A DNA stretch of 64,000 nucleotides from Carettochelys insculpta (GCF_033958435.1 NC_134138.1:210561298-210625297); one strand, 5' to 3'. Counted from the stretch's first letter, positions 14,601 through 28,499 are shown. The notes: generated by a model not told the origin, from the letters alone. Translations and numbers: made by a program.

Positions 14601-15769
14601 CTTTTGTTACCAGTTTTGTTAATCTAATTATAGAATAAACAAGGAGTTTTTGGTGTGTGACTGCCTTGTTTCTTGCCGTCTGCTGTGAGAATGGCATTCT
14701 TGCTGTGGTCCATACTAGGCACCAGCCATAATTACATAACTCCAAAGAGTGTCACTTGAAAAGAATTTTTGAGACCTGTGTCACAGTTTGTGTTATCTCA
14801 GGGAGATATCGAGTCTTGTGAAATATCTTATGCCTAGTATCTCTTCACACACACCACTGAAAATTAGAACTCCAGTAGATGTTACACTGATGCAAGACTG
14901 GAATTCAGCCTTAGCTGGATACGGGGACGAATGTGGAGCTCCAAATATTTCTGTGTTAAATTATTCACACCTTTGCCAAACGTTTTTTCTGATTTTATAT
15001 CATAAATATGTCTCTGCCCTCCCTCTTTCCTTGAGTTTCTAATCATGGACTTCAGCAGCATTTCTCTCTTTGAAAAATGATCTTTGATTCTGATTAGTGT
15101 CCTGTGGTATAATCGAATGATGTAGGTTCAGACAAAATATTTGTCCCTTTGCTTAATTAGTGCCTTGTGGAAAAACATAAATATATATATTTTAAAAATC
15201 CATCAATTAAACCAGCCAGTATTTTTGTTGGGGAACACGGGGAAAGAGTTGAAATAGCACTTTTCTGATTACCTGAGAGCTCGATGCACCGCGGTAGCAG
15301 TTTATTCTAGCGCACAGCCGCTGTGTAAGATGGCCCCATTAACTATCTCAGCCTTTCCCTGAACAATATTCTCTCTCAAAAGAACAAAGCAACTTGTCAG
15401 CTGTGTTTCTTTTGAAAGCTCAGGTATAGATGTTGTGCAATTCAGGCTATTGCAGTGTCACCTCTTGCACAAAATTGAATTGGGGCATCAATGGCTGCCC
15501 TGTTTTGTTTTTTTTTAATGGGAGATGCAATATAATCTTATGATGCAATATGATCTTAAATTTTTGAAGGAACATCAGCATAAATAGAAAACCAGAAAAA
15601 CATTTACATTTAAAGTACATCACACAGCCTTTGAACTCCACCATGAAGCCTCTAGGGGTTCAATGCCAGTCCCAAACCTGGATAAGGGAGGAGGGTTGGT
15701 CAGAGGAGTGATGAAACACTGACCATGAAACAACAATACGAAAAAAATCTGATGCCAATAAGACTAAAT

Positions 15770-17530
15770 GATAAAAGATTCTGGCTTAGATGTTGCCCAG
15801 ATAAACAAGGTCTGCAACACCAATCAAGCAATCGGGGTTGGGTCGATAAGTTGGCTACTAAAGAAAATTACAACTAACACATATGCTATCAGTTGGAGTG
15901 TGGAACATCAGAACACTGAGAGAGACTGGAAAATTAGAGCTGCTTTGGAAGGAGATGGAAAGATACTGACGAAACACACTTGGACTGGTGGAGATGCATT
16001 GTGAGGCATCAGGAGAGATGTGTGGTTACAAAGTCAATTGGCCAGGGAATGAAACAAAACATGAAGCAAGAGTCAGATTCCTTCTTAGCAAAAGAGCTGG
16101 AGGAGCATTGTTAGGATACAAACTGGTGAGTTCAAGAATTGTGGTAGCGAGATTCAAAGCAAAACCATTTAACATTTTGGTCATTCAGGTGTATGCACCC
16201 ACACTGGACAGTACAGAGGAAGAGTTTCAGCTCTTCTATAAAGACTTGACAAAAATGCTGGAGGAGATACCAAAGAGAGATGTGTTGCTCATCAAAGGAG
16301 ATTGGAACACGAAGGTCAGAACAGAGTCATGGGAAGGTTTGGATATGGAGAAAGAAATGAATGAGATGAGAAACTACTAGATATAGCTACGGAGCATGAG
16401 ATGGTGATCCGCAACACAGAATTCCAACAAAAGGACTGTAGGAAGTGAACATGGTGATCAAATGACAGGAAGTCCAAGAATATGATAGATATGATTTTGA
16501 TAAGAAGAAGATGGGTAACATCAGTACAGCAGTGTCGAACTTTCCAAGGAGCAGATATAGACTCAGACCACAGTCTAGTGATGGCAAACATCAAGATGAA
16601 ACTCAAGAGGAAGTATAAGAGACAGCTTAAGAAAAGAAGAGACATGGTGAGGCTAGGTGAAGGAGAAATAGGGAATGCATACAGAACAGCGCTCAAAGAG
16701 AAGATTAGGATAGCAGCCACAGAGAAGGATGTAGGTAAGGGATAGCTACAGCGATGGAGGAAGCAATTCAGCAGGCTGTTCTGGAAGAAGAGAATATCAA
16801 TAAGAACTAGATTACACAGGAAACACTGAAGTTGGTCCAAGAGAAGAGAATGTTGAAGATCAGAAGGGATGTTTCTGAGATAACAGAATAGCAATATAGG
16901 GTAAAATGTATTGAGGTAAGGAAAGTGGACAAAAAGGATAAGGCAAAATGGTTAAAGGAGCGGTGTGAAGACAGAGAGGTAATACAGAGAATGTAAGACC
17001 AGGGAGGTGCATAAAATGATTAGGAATATTAAAAGGAAGCAGCAGCTTTGATGGTGATCAAAGACGAGAATGACGAGGTGCTCAGGAACAAGGAGAAGAT
17101 TGTACAGTGATGGATGAGATATTGCACCAATCTATACAAGGCACAGTTGGACCCAAGCATCTCAGAAAGACTGATCAAAGAACTGAAAGAGATATTTCTG
17201 CTAAGCATTGAGAGTGAGACTGACATTTCAAAGGAGGAAGTCGAAAGAGCAGTGAAACAACTAAAGGATAACAAGAGCCCTGGAAATGATAAGATCACGG
17301 GACAGAGGATTAAATATCATGGAGAAAGTACGATTCAGGAAATATACTGACTAACATGGCATGGAAAGAAGGTAAGGCACTTAAGGAATGGACAAGATTC
17401 ATGCTAGTGACAAAACACAAGAAAGGGAGTGCACTGGACTTCAAGAGCTACAGAACAATTGCCCTAATGAGCTATCTAGGCAAGGTGAGAAGAGAGAGAA
17501 GGGATATCTGTCAACAGGAAGAGAATTACC
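15770..17530 (+). mobile_element. Decayed RTE-type LINE (endonuclease and partial RT)
   Basis: In several plus-strand frames there are clear pieces of a non-LTR retrotransposon polyprotein: an endonuclease start (SWSVEHQNTERDWKIR), LSKRAGGALLGYKLVSSRIV, NILVIQVYAPT, KGDWNTKV and DIDSDHSLVMANIKMKLK. RT onset follows at about 17220-17470 (EEVERAVKQLKDNKSPGNDK, FKSYRTIALMSYLGKV). The APE-type endonuclease order and wording fit the RTE clade. The active-site RT region and C-terminus are missing, since the copy stops at about 17530, where G-rich repeat sequence begins. Stops and shifts throughout show it is dead. Confidence 0.8.
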
Positions 17531-17540
17531 ATGAATTTTG

Positions 17541-18700
17541 AGTAAGTTGGAGAGCGCTTGGGTGGATGGGCTGGGGCCCTGGGCAGGGGGAGATGGTTAA
17601 GCCTGGCGTGGGTTAGGGCTGCAGGGGAGCTGGGAGGGTGCAATTGAGCTGGGGCATACATGGGGTTGGACCTGGGAAGCAGGAATTTGAGGCCAGGGTT
17701 GAGCCCAATGAGGGGGTTAGAGCCGGGGCCACACAGGTGGTGGGTAAGGGGACTGGAGCTGGAACTCAGGTGGAAGGCAGAGCCCCACGTGTTGCAAGGT
17801 GTGAGCTGGAGCCATGGGGGTTTGGAGAGGGTGAATGGGACGAACCAGACCGGGAGGGTTAGTTGACAGCTGGATCCCTGTGCGCACTGGTGGCTGACAG
17901 CTGGGGCCCTGGGCATGCTAGTGGCTGACAGCCCAGTGCATGCCATGGGGCTGTACGAGCTGGGGATGGGGGGTTGAGCCAGGCAGAGGTGGGATTGAAT
18001 GGGTGTGAACCAGGGCAGGGGTAGGTTGGGCTGGCAGGGGGTTAGAGCCCCTGTGCATGCTGGCAGCGTCTGACAGATGGAGCCTCAAGCATGGGGGTGA
18101 GCAAGGGCCACAGGGGGAGGGGTTAACCCAGGTGGGGGGATTGAACAGGGAGGTGCATTGGGGCAAGGTGGGTGAGTTGGGGGGTTGGAGCCCCACACAT
18201 TGGGCTGGGGGCTGGGAGCTGGAGCCCTGCACATGGGTTGAAGCCAGAGCCCCATGTAGGGGGGTCAGCTGGGGACACGGGGGTGTTAAGCCAGGCAGGG
18301 GAGGGGTTGAATGGGGGTGCACTGGGGGTGGCATGCTTGAGTGAGGCAGGGGTTGGAACCCCACATGCACTGAGTCAGCTGTGTGGCGGGGTGAGCTGGG
18401 GCCACAAGGGGGTTGAAGGGGTTGGGTCTGGGTCCACAGGGGTTGGGGCTAGTTAGGGTGGGGGCTGATGCCTGGGCATGCAGAGGGGTTGCAGCACAGG
18501 GGTTGGAATTCGGTCCACAGAGGTTGGAGGGGAGTCCCGGCATGCAGCTGGAGCCCCCGGCTGGGGGTGGGTGAGCTGAGGCATGTGGGGGGGGTGAGCT
18601 GGGGCCACAGGGGTAGGGAAGCTGCGGGGGGCGTTGAGCCAGTGGGTGGGGGGGTTAACAGAAGTGAACCAGCCGCTCTGGCAAGCAGGGAAAGTAGGTT
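17541..18700. repeat. G-rich degenerate minisatellite
   Basis: About 1.16 kb is built of diverged units resembling GAGCTGGGGCCACAGGGG plus GTTGAGCCAGGCAGGG, with spacing of roughly 30-45 bp. It is strongly purine/G biased on the plus strand and open in several frames only because of composition. It directly abuts the broken end of the RTE LINE. The array may lie inside a Tigger-like element whose right end is at 18893. Confidence 0.75.
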
Positions 18701-18759
18701 TTACCCTGCCTGGCTGCCCACGGTGGCAAGCAGCTAGGCGAGCTAAAAGCCTTCCTCCT

Positions 18760-18893
18760 ACCTTCCCAAAGCAGTGCTTGGTGATGCTCTAGGAAGGCAG
18801 GGGGCAGGGGCAGCTGCAGGAAGCTAGGCAGTCTGAGAGCCCAACAGCTTTGCGTTGTGCGAACATGAAGTTGCTTAAAGAGAGGGCTTACTG
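18760..18893. mobile_element. Right end of a Tigger-like element
   Basis: The sequence from GCAGCTGCAGGAAGCTAGGC to GGGCTTACTG parallels the right half of the element at 48532-48928 (GCTGCAGGCAGCTTGGCAGG to GAGTTTACTG). It is followed by TA at 18894-18895. The left terminus was not found; the minisatellite to the left may be an expanded interior. Confidence 0.45.
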
Positions 18894-18969
18894 TATGAAT
18901 TGGGGGTTGACCGTGTAAGAGTGGGTTGCGTATTCTGGATTCATGTACTATGAGAACTTACTATATGGT

Positions 18970-20245
18970 AGATCTGTGCAGAGCCAGTTTACAGATACTA
19001 AGCCACTTCAAACTGGACAGGGAAAGATGGAAAGAAATATTGAGAGTCAAACACTAACGGCTGCTGAGTCCAGGGTTATTGTTGTTGATGATGATGATGA
19101 AGACACAGCCTAGTTCTCTGTCTTTGAGCACACAGTATTTAATTTTTTGATCATTTGTAATCTAGGAAACACATTTGCATTTAAGAACATTAGAATGGTT
19201 TTCTATAACTATGATGTGGTCACAGAGTTGCAATTCATATTAAAAAGAAAAAAAAAAAGCCACTAGGTTTGTGAAGTCTGACATTCTGCAGTCCCTGACA
19301 TAATCTGAGTGTAGGCTCAGATACTGCAGAATGGCTCCCATGTTTACACTGAGCCCCACTGAAATAAAAGTGCTGCAGCTGCACAGAAAGCTGACTGAAA
19401 AAAGGGCCTTAGTGTGGTTTTTTTTGCATGGATGTAAAAATTACATACAGCAGTGAATTAATGTTTAAGCAATATAAATAATTTAGGCAGACAGATATCT
19501 GGCAAATGCAGTCCATAGTTTTCTGCCAAGTGATATTATTTAAGAAATTAGGAATTGGTTCACTTAGGCGTAAATAATGATTGTCCTTAATACGGACATT
19601 GTCAATGTGAGTGCAAGTCAATATTTGTTTCACCAGATAACATTGCAAGTTTTTTAAATGGCAAGCATGTCAGTAACACCTCAACGAACACCGAGGGGGC
19701 ATGCATTTGTAAAATAATCCTCACTTTCTATACAAGTTCAAAATAGCTACAATGAAAATGCACTCACTTCTTTTGGTAACATTGGGCTGTGTAGGATCTC
19801 CTTGTTCCTCAACTTAAGTTCCCTGCTATCACAGCCAACCATCTTATATAATGCCTTTCATAAACATATTACGCTGCATCTTCAAAAGAGTCAGATTGCC
19901 CTCAACTACTACTACTGCTTGAAAGGTGTTCTAGAACCTAATATTCAGCCTAAATTTATTCGTGGACATTTCAAACCCATTATCCTTGTGCCATTATTGC
20001 CTTTTAATTTAAACAGCTCTTCTCTCATCTTCACTTTCCTGGGATAAACAAGCCAAACTCTTAGTCTTTTCTCTGTCAGTTTGAGCAAAAATATGTTAAT
20101 GGGTATTAGAGCAATTTATACTGTCATTTCTAATTATTGATTGTGTTAATACTGCCAGAAAGGTGGCATCACCAAGTTACAGGACACTGAACCAGGTGGA
20201 CCACTGCTCTAATTCAGTTTGGCAATTCATATGCTTTTACGTGCA
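18970..20245. other. KCNH8: Intron stretch without recognised feature
   Basis: AT-rich sequence with a short (GATGAT)n run near 19090. No coding or mobile-element signature recognised. Confidence 0.45.
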
Positions 20246-20249
20246 GAGA

Positions 20250-20790
20250 GAGAAAGTGAGAGGAAAAAAGATTAGATGTTCAAAATAAGCCAGGACAGCC
20301 CCAGCCATGGGAACCCTGATCAGGTGGTAGTGCGACCCCATCACCCCTGTATCTCAGAGCCAGCTGGGGCTTGGAGACCTGTTGACAGCCCCAGCTGTGA
20401 GAACCCCATCCGGGGCCAAGAACCCCAAGCAACTCCAGAACTGGCAGCCCCACCAGCAACTCCAGCCCTGGGGACCCAGCCAGGCCTGAGGGAACCGTGG
20501 CAGTCTCGGGGCTGGGAGCTGGCTGGGACATGGAGCCCCACAAGCAGTTTCAGACCCAGGGAACCAAGCAGGGCAACCCCAGCAGCCCCAGGGCTCAGAG
20601 CCCCACTGGCATCTCCAGCCCTGGGGAGCTGGCAAAGGCTTGGGGGAACTCTGGCAGCCCCACAGCTGGGAGCCAGCAGCTCCAGCCCCTGCAGTGGGGA
20701 GCTGGCTGGGCCACAGAGCCCCGCCAGAAGCCCCAGCGGCTCCTCCGTCTTTACCAAAAAGCACTGAGGTTAGCTATTCCACAGCTGAAA
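20250..20790. repeat. GC-rich degenerate repeat tract
   Basis: Diverged short units rich in CAGCCCCAGC, GGGGAGCTGGC and CCAGCCCTGGGG occur in both orientations. Long open frames on both strands arise from composition and show no recognisable domain. Its origin is unknown; it resembles the interiors of other GC-rich repeats in the window. Confidence 0.5.
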
Positions 20791-21829
20791 CTTTAAATTT
20801 ACCGGAGTGTTGAATTATACATTGTAAAGCTATTACAGAAGATGTCAGTATGCACTAACATTTTTCACATGGAAGATGATGAACTCCTATCTAAACCCTC
20901 AAAAGAAACTGGGATGAAAACAGATCTGTATGGAGCTTACTTTTTAAGCATCATCAAATTTCAAAGGCAAAGTTATTCCCTCAAGAACCACCTGTAAAGT
21001 CCTAAGCATACCCAACAATGGCTTAGGATACATGGAAACTATACAATTAACTTCAGTAGAATTTTGTCAATTTTTGAAAAAAAATCGTCCAGATTCTGGG
21101 GAACCACAACCACAAATAAGACCATGTAGCACAATGCCAGTTTTAGAGGGGCATGGGGCAAAACAGTCATCTATTCTCCCCACTACTAAAGTTCATCTTC
21201 ATCTGCACAATCTAAGCTTAATTTTAAGTAAATGCACTTACTTTCTTTTATGGTTATGAAGAAATACTTTCAACCTGAAGGCCAATTGCCACTGTACTGA
21301 GTGGGCTCTGAGCAGGGGGCAGTTGAAAATGGTGATTGTCGGAGAAGTGTGAACTCTGTCCCTCATTCATCTCACTGGGCAGTCTAATGACTGTCTCTGC
21401 AAATCAGCATTAAGTATTAAGATTGTTAATATATTTTACACAGAAAAGGAAATGAGTGACTTGGTCTCTCCTCTGCAAATTAGAGGGGACACGAGAACAG
21501 GAAACTCACTAATTTTTTAGGGACACAAAAGCTAAATGTATCTGATATGAATACAGGGCCCATTTGAGCTCCATTTAAGGTTTACCTCTTATCTGAGTGG
21601 AAGCACCCCATAAGGCATCCAGAAGAAAACAGAAGCTGAAGAGTTATGTAAATTACCTCACCAGCAAGACACAAGGGCCTGTAGTGACAGGAAAATGAGA
21701 ATGTTTTTAGAAAGTTTCTTACATGTTATTTTTATACAGTTTTTCCCTAATCTATCTAGATATTATGCTTGATGGGCTAAGATGTTTCCATTTCTTTTTT
21801 GGCTCAGCTAACCAACTGCCTCCTCTCCT

Positions 21830-22290
21830 CAGTGAAGAACCCAGAGGAAAGAGACTAAGGCTGTGGCAGAGTGGCTGAAACAGAAGGATCCAGAAAGGAA
21901 AACATAGACTTCAGGAGAGTGGAGGAAGCACCTGACTCCAAGGCCCCAGGTGGAATGTAGGAGACTGGGGTGGTGGAGAAATCTGTGGGAATTGAGGTGA
22001 GAAGGATCCAAGGGAGGAGACACAGTGAACAAAGATAGAGGGGAAGGATCTGGAGAGGGCAGAAGGACTCACGAGGTGGGGACAGAAGGGAGGAAAAGAT
22101 ACGAAAGGGAAGGGGGACACTGACTGATGGAGACAAGCCCCATAGAAGGGAAAAAGAGGCAAGAGGTGCATTTTGTAGAGGGGAGTGGGAAAGAAGAGGA
22201 GGAAATCCAGAGGAAGTGGGATAGGCTCATGTAGTTGAGAAAGGAGAACCAATGATAGCAGGAAACTAATAAGTAAAACTTTCAAGAATG
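21830..22290. repeat. Purine-rich low-complexity tract
   Basis: About 460 bp is dominated by A and G on the plus strand (GGGAAAAAGAGGCAAGAGG and similar). Minus-strand frames rich in Ser/Pro/Leu come from this bias and are not genes. Confidence 0.6.
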
Positions 22291-22914
22291 AGATGGATTC
22301 ATCCAGGAAGGACTGAGAAGTGAGTTTCTTTCTTTGTTATCTGGACAGATGAAAGAAACATTTGTGGTTTCATACAAATATGGTATGAGCATGTGTTGGT
22401 TCCTATTGCCCTGTCAGCTCAAGAACTGCAACAAAACCTAAGTTGCTACATGCTTAGAATGGACTTTGGAGATAAATTCCACTGGTCTTAGAAATATGTC
22501 TACATCCCTGCATTTCGTCTTGAAGATAGAGTTCTTGGCTGGCCATAAGGTCATTTACTGACAGCTACAGACTTAATCCATAAACCTGGGTACATCGCTT
22601 ATTTTCTGAATCTCAATTGCTAATTTAAAGAAAGGGATAATAACATGTCTTTACTTCGTAAGGCTATCATAAAGATAACGTTTGTTGAGATGTGCTGTTC
22701 AGATACTACGGTCATGATAGCCAGAAAAGTCTTTTGTATGCCTCACTTCTCAAAATGCATTTAAAAAGAACCCCCTAATACTAATGTACAGTGTTACAAG
22801 AATGTCAATTTTATAATTGCTTCCAGGCAATTGTATCTGACTTGTCTGTAAATATATATAGCTCCTTTGCAAATGTCTATTATTGTAGAATATTATTTCC
22901 ATTAAGAAGTTTCT

Positions 22915-25500
22915 GATGAAAAGGGTATAAACTGTTTAGGAAGGACAGGCAAGGGATAAAAGGAGGAGGAGTTGTGCTCTATGTGAGGAAGGAGTATGAT
23001 TGCTCAGAGCTCCAGTATAAGGAGGGAGAAAAGCCAGTTGAGTGTCTTTGGATTAAGTTTAGAGGAGGAAGCGAGAGAGGTGATGTTGTAGTTGGTGTAT
23101 ACTGTAGACTGCCAGGTCAGGGAGACGAGGTAGATGAGGATTTCTTCAGACAGGTAAGAGAAGCTTCCAAATCAAAGCCCTGGTTTTCATGAGATACTTT
23201 AATTATCCAGACATTTGTTGGAAGACCAATACAGCAGCACACAAAAAATCTAGGAAGTTTTTGGAGAATGTTGGGGAAAACTTTGTGGTAAAAGTGCTGA
23301 TGGAACCATCCAGGGACCATGCACAAACAGGGAAGAACTAGAAGGAGAAATAGAAGTGGGTGGCAACCTGAGCTGCAGTCATCGCAAGATTGTGAGCAGT
23401 AATATATAGACCCATGATTTCAAAAGAGCATACTTTGACTCCCTGAGACGACTGATGGGCAGGATGCCCTCAGAAACAGAGATGAAGAGGAGAAGAGTTC
23501 AGGAGAACTGGCAGTATTTTAAAGAATTCTTGCTGAAGGCACAGGAACAAATAATCCCATTGCATAGTAAGAAATGCAGATATGGCGGGCAACCAGTTTG
23601 GCTTACCAGGAAAATTATTGGTCATCTTAAACTCAGAAAGAATGCATATAAGAAAAGGAAATTTGGACAAGTGACTAAGGTGGAGTATAAATATATGGCT
23701 GGAAAGTGCCGGGCAGTAATCAGAACAGAAAAGATACTATTGGAACTGCAGGTGGCAAGGAATGAGAAGGGTAACAAGAAGTGTTTCTACAGGCATGTTA
23801 ACAATAAGAGGGTTATCAGGGAAGGCATGGGGCCATTTCTGGATTAAAGAGGTAACCTAGTGACAGATGATGCAAGAAAAGCTGAAGTACTCAATGCATT
23901 TTTTAACAGTCTTCACGGACAAGGACAGCTCCCACACTATGGTGCTAGACAATACAATATGGGAAGGTGGAGGGCAGCCCTCAGTGGGGAAGGAACAAGT
24001 TAAGAGCTACTTAGAAAAACTAGATGTACACAAATCCACGGGTCTGGATTTAATGCACCCAAGGCTACTGAGGGAATTTGCAGATGTCACTGCCTAGACT
24101 TTGGCCATTATCTTTGAAGACTCTTGGAGATCGGGAGAGATTCTGGATGATTGGATAAAGGCAAATGTAGTGCCCATCTTGAAAAAACTGTAGAAGGACA
24201 ATCCAGGGAACTATAGACCAGTCAGCCTTACCTCAATCCCTGCAAAAATAATGGAAGGGATTCTCAAGGAATCCATTTTGGAGCACTTGGAAGAGGGGAA
24301 AGTGATCAAGAGTAGTCAACATGGGGAAGTCAGAGGATGCAATATTCCTTGACTTCAGCAAAGCTTTTGATAGAGTCTCCCACAACAGTCTTGTCCATAA
24401 GTTAAGGAAGTATGGATCGGGTACATGGACTATGAGATGGATAGAAAGCTAGCTTGATGGTTGGGCCCAACAGGTGGTGGTCAATGGTTTAATATCTGGA
24501 TGGTGGTCGGTTTCAAGCGGAGTGCCCCAGGGATCGGTTCTGGGGCTTGTGTTGTTCAACATCTTTGTTAGTGACCTGGATGAGGGACTGGACTGCACCC
24601 TCTGCAAGTTTGTGGATGACACCAAGATAGGGGGAGAGGTAGATATGTTGGAGGGTAGAGATAGGATCTTAAGTGACCTGGATAAACTGGAGGATTGGGC
24701 CAAAAGAAACCTGATGCCGTTCAACAAGGAGATGTATAGAGTCCTGCCATTGTGATGGAAGAATCCCAAGCATTGTTATAGGCTGGGGACTGACAGCAGC
24801 AGTACAGTGGAAAGGGGCCTAGGGATTATGGTGAATGAAAGGTGGGATATGAGTAAACAGTGTGCCCTTGCAGCCAAGAAGGCCAACAGCATATTGGGCT
24901 GCATTAGGAGGAACATTTTGAGCAGATCTAGAGAGGTGGTTGTTCCCCTCTATTCGGCCCTGTTGAGGCCACATTTGGAATACTATGTCCAGTTTTGGGC
25001 TCCCCTGTATAAAACAGATGCAGATGTGCTGGAGCAGGTTCAGTGGAGGGCAGCAAAAATGATTACAGGGCTGGAGCACATGACCTATGAGGAGAGGCTG
25101 AGGGATTTGGGCTTATTTAGTTTGCAGAAGGGACGACTGAGGGGCGATTTAACAGTAACCTTCAACTTCCTGAAGGGGAGCTTTAAAGAGGATGGAGAGA
25201 AACTGTTCTCAGTGGCGATAGATGGCGGCACAAGGAGTAATGGTCTGAAGTTACAGGAGAGGAGTAGGTTGGATATTAGGAAAAACTACTTCACCAGAAG
25301 GGTGGTGAAGCACTGGAATCCGTTGCCTGGAGAGGTGGTAGAATCTCCATCCCTAGAGGTTTTTAAGTCCTGGCTTGGCATAGCCATGGCTGGCATGACT
25401 TAGTTGGGGTTGATCCTGCTTGAAGCAGGGGGCTGAACTTGATGACCTCTTAAAGTCCCTTCCAGCCCTGTGATTCTGTGATTCTATGATTATGATTCTC
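22915..25500 (+). mobile_element. CR1 LINE, 5' truncated, plus strand
   Basis: It begins inside the endonuclease (GYKLFRKDRQGIKGGGVVLY, then VGVYCRLPGQGDEVDEDFF), continues through the linker (NWQYFKEFLLKAQEQIIPLH), an incomplete RT ([45 protein letters not shown]) and a 198-codon open C-terminal frame at 24807-25403 (AKKANSILGCIRRN to WNPLPGEVVESP). The tail GATTCTGTGATTCTATGATT near 25470-25490 is the typical CR1 3' end. A deletion near 24320-24340 removes sequence before the DFSKAFD motif, and stops separate the pieces. RT reads FVDD rather than FADD. Inactive. Confidence 0.9.
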
Positions 25501-25504
25501 CTAA

Positions 25505-28145
25505 GTCCTGAAACACAGTCACAATTTGCATAGCATTTTCTTATATTCATTTAACTTTTCTTCTCAGGGAGATGACTCAAAGCAAATTTCAAACTTTCCT
25601 TCTCCAAGATTTTTTCCTTTGGCATGTTTTGAATTGTCACTGAAGAGTCATTATTTGGACACATTCACTTTCACAAAAGACTAATTAGGCTTTACTTTTT
25701 GACTTTTTATGGAGACAGATGGGTATTTAATGGGTCTCATTGCCATTTCCATCTTCTTTGCAGAAATTCATATATGGGATGATTCTGACATAGCCAGCAG
25801 GCCATGTAAAGACTAATCAGTAGAGCACTTTGTGCTGACAGAGAGTTGTTTGCTTTCATATATAAACCAGTTTCCCAATGTGAACCACAATTTCAATTCT
25901 CATTATGGTTTTTACAAAATAGCCAGTGTAGGAACATACCATCATTTCTCCAGTACATTGCATAGGTGATTAGAAATATGGCAAAAGTGCTTATCCTCAC
26001 TTGGCTTAAACACCTCTGGTGAATAGGCTATTGAAGTAAAAAATATTTGCTCACTCACTGAACATTAGATGCTGACTGACTACCAAAGGAGTTAGGTATT
26101 TAGCCTAAATTTCTCAGCAGCTGCCAGGACACCAACAGCATACACTTTTGCATGCAGCACCCCCATGCAAAATTTTAGAGATGGCAGTTGCCTTAGGCTC
26201 TGCACCTTCTTTTGCTAATTTAATCAAACCAGATAAGGATAACAGGTACATATTTTATTTAATGACTAGGAAAAGATGACAAAAGGGAAGGAGCAGTTGG
26301 GAAGAGGAGATACAGTAGCAACAGCATCTTTTTGAACCACGCTTGTTGTATAGAAATTCAAAGTGAGTTGGGTGATGGTGGTCCATCTTTCATTTCTCCA
26401 AAGTCTTCTGCACTTTTTCTGGAACATATTTTTCTGCGAATTTTTTTATAGCCTATCCACCATGTTAGTAAATTAGTTGGGAATGTCAAAGAGAAAACAG
26501 AAACTACTCAAACTTTTTTTCATTTAAATTTTGTCAAGTGACAGTGACTTTCCTCAGAGATTTCATTATTTCTAGAAATTATATAGTCAACTCACGTTGC
26601 AAAACTTACTGATATGGTTGATTGGGGAAATGAAAGATTAAGCACTTTGACTCTTTAAATAACTGTATCCCTCAAGATTAAAATCCAGAACAGCTAGACT
26701 GGGGACTAAATTGGAATTAACAAGCAGGAAGTCAGGTATTAAAGCTGAATTATCGAAGTGTGAGCTGATCAAATATAAAGTCAGTGGCAGCAGAGAAAGA
26801 TTTCTGGACTTTCTAACAAACTCAGAGGACCAGAGCAGGTAATTTTTTTTTCATAACTGCCAAAAATGCTGTCAGGCTGGAAATTTGTATTCCAAATGTA
26901 CAGATTGCAGTAGTGTTTAGAAAGAAGATGTAGATATATTTGCTATAAAAAGAAGGACGTGAGTTTTCCAATAGATTTGCAGCTACAATACAGTTAAGGA
27001 CACTTAACTAGTTAATATGGCATACTTAAAACCATATGTTAAAACACGTTCCTTGGGCAAAACACTGAACTGCTATTATCCAAACATACCAACAATGCTT
27101 CAGGACTGAACCTTCAATCTGCATTCTGGGTATCCAAACAGGATTGGGGGGGCTTGATTGAGACTGTAATCGCCTCGGCAAGGAATGTCTTTTCTGATAT
27201 ATTTCTGCACTGCTGAGGACACTACTCAAGCTCAGTAAATAATGAATAATAATTCCAGTGGTAGCTGCCACTTGAAAGTTTAAAAAATTCTAAAGCTGTA
27301 CACCAACTATGACAGTGATAGTTTTATGTCTCTTGGGAGTTCCATAAATCATGCCACTTGCCCGGAAGATAAATAAATAATTACTCTGTTATGAACAATG
27401 CCCTGAAAAAAGTTACTAACTTTTAAGCCATATCTGCTGTGGACATCTCCTTTCTCAGCTGTATAACTGTGTTCTGGGACCATTTCCTTGGCCTCTGGTT
27501 CTTTTGCACAATACGTACGATTTCAGCTTTCTGTGAAATTCAATATAATGCTGTATAATATTCCCCTTGAAATGATTTTAATTGCATTCATCTTCTCAAG
27601 CTAGGCATGCTTTCTACGAAAGCTTAGGATATCTTCCCACATCATTCACATGCAGCTTTCCGTTTTCCTTTACTTGAGCCCAAAGTTTGCTGTTGTAGTT
27701 CAGGTTTTTGCACTTTTTATCTCTATAGTCAGTTCAATCTAATTACACTGACATTCCCCTTTTTATGTTTTGTAGGGAATTTTTGCTATTCCCAATATAG
27801 TGCCTGTGTCATGCCCATTCTTCTGCTGGACATCATCAGTGTCAGAGGACTTCCTCTCCCAATGCACAGACAGGAAAATGCACAGAGTAGTCATCTTTCT
27901 GGCAATCACTGATGCAAAATAGAACAATTTAAAATAGCCTATTTATTTTGGCCATGCCAATTTATCAGCACAATTAAGGGCTTGATTCTGTTACCTTTTT
28001 TCTGACTGATGTAGCACGTTTATTGAGTTTGCTTACGGAATGATTGTGATGCTGATAAACTAGGTGCCAGCTTATGCCCAAATTTCCATGCCTCTTTTGG
28101 ATACTGACAAATACATAGCTGGAGTTAGTCTTGTTTACCTGTGTG
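25505..28145. other. KCNH8: Intron stretch without recognised feature
   Basis: This 2.6-kb AT-rich stretch contains no transposon I can recognise and may represent older unique intron sequence. Conservation with other species cannot be judged here. Confidence 0.45.
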
Positions 28146-28162
28146 TTCATATTGTTAAAATA

Positions 28163-28247
28163 TGCACTGTAGTTGTAGCTGTATCAGTCCCAGTATATTG
28201 ACATACAAAGTGAGGTAGGTAAAAGATACTACATTACCTTGTCTCTC
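28163..28247 (+). mobile_element. Short Penelope-like insert with 13-bp TSD
   Basis: An 85-bp insert with GTAGCTGTATCAGTCCCAGT and a GTGAGGTAGGTAAAAGATAC segment is flanked by a perfect 13-bp direct repeat TATTGTTAAAATA (28150-28162 and 28248-28260). The right end (ATTACCTTGTCTCTC) is in inverse orientation relative to the family wording as I remember it. It is related to 44575-44690. Confidence 0.6.
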
Positions 28248-28499
28248 TATTGTTAAAATACACAATTGAGTTATAAAAGTGATGTTAATGTTCAGACTTG
28301 ATCGAATGCCTGGAAGTCGCTGTGTGCATTGATCTCACTTGTGACATCTGTATCCCACATTTCAAGGTAATAGCTGATTATATGAATTTTGATCCTCTGT
28401 AACTGTAAAACACCAAAATAGGACAGACATACTAACCAGTGTTAAATACGAGTCTCTCACAGGTGGTCCCCTGTTCAACAGAGAAGGCCCATCGGCTCC

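Noticed and set aside
17476..18737. Several Pro/Gly-rich frames across the G-rich minisatellite
   Set aside because: Shadow frames of a tandem repeat lacking stop codons.
20276..20767. Open frames of 136-163 codons on both strands
   Set aside because: Overlapping frames on both strands of a GC-rich degenerate repeat with no recognisable domain; a composition effect.
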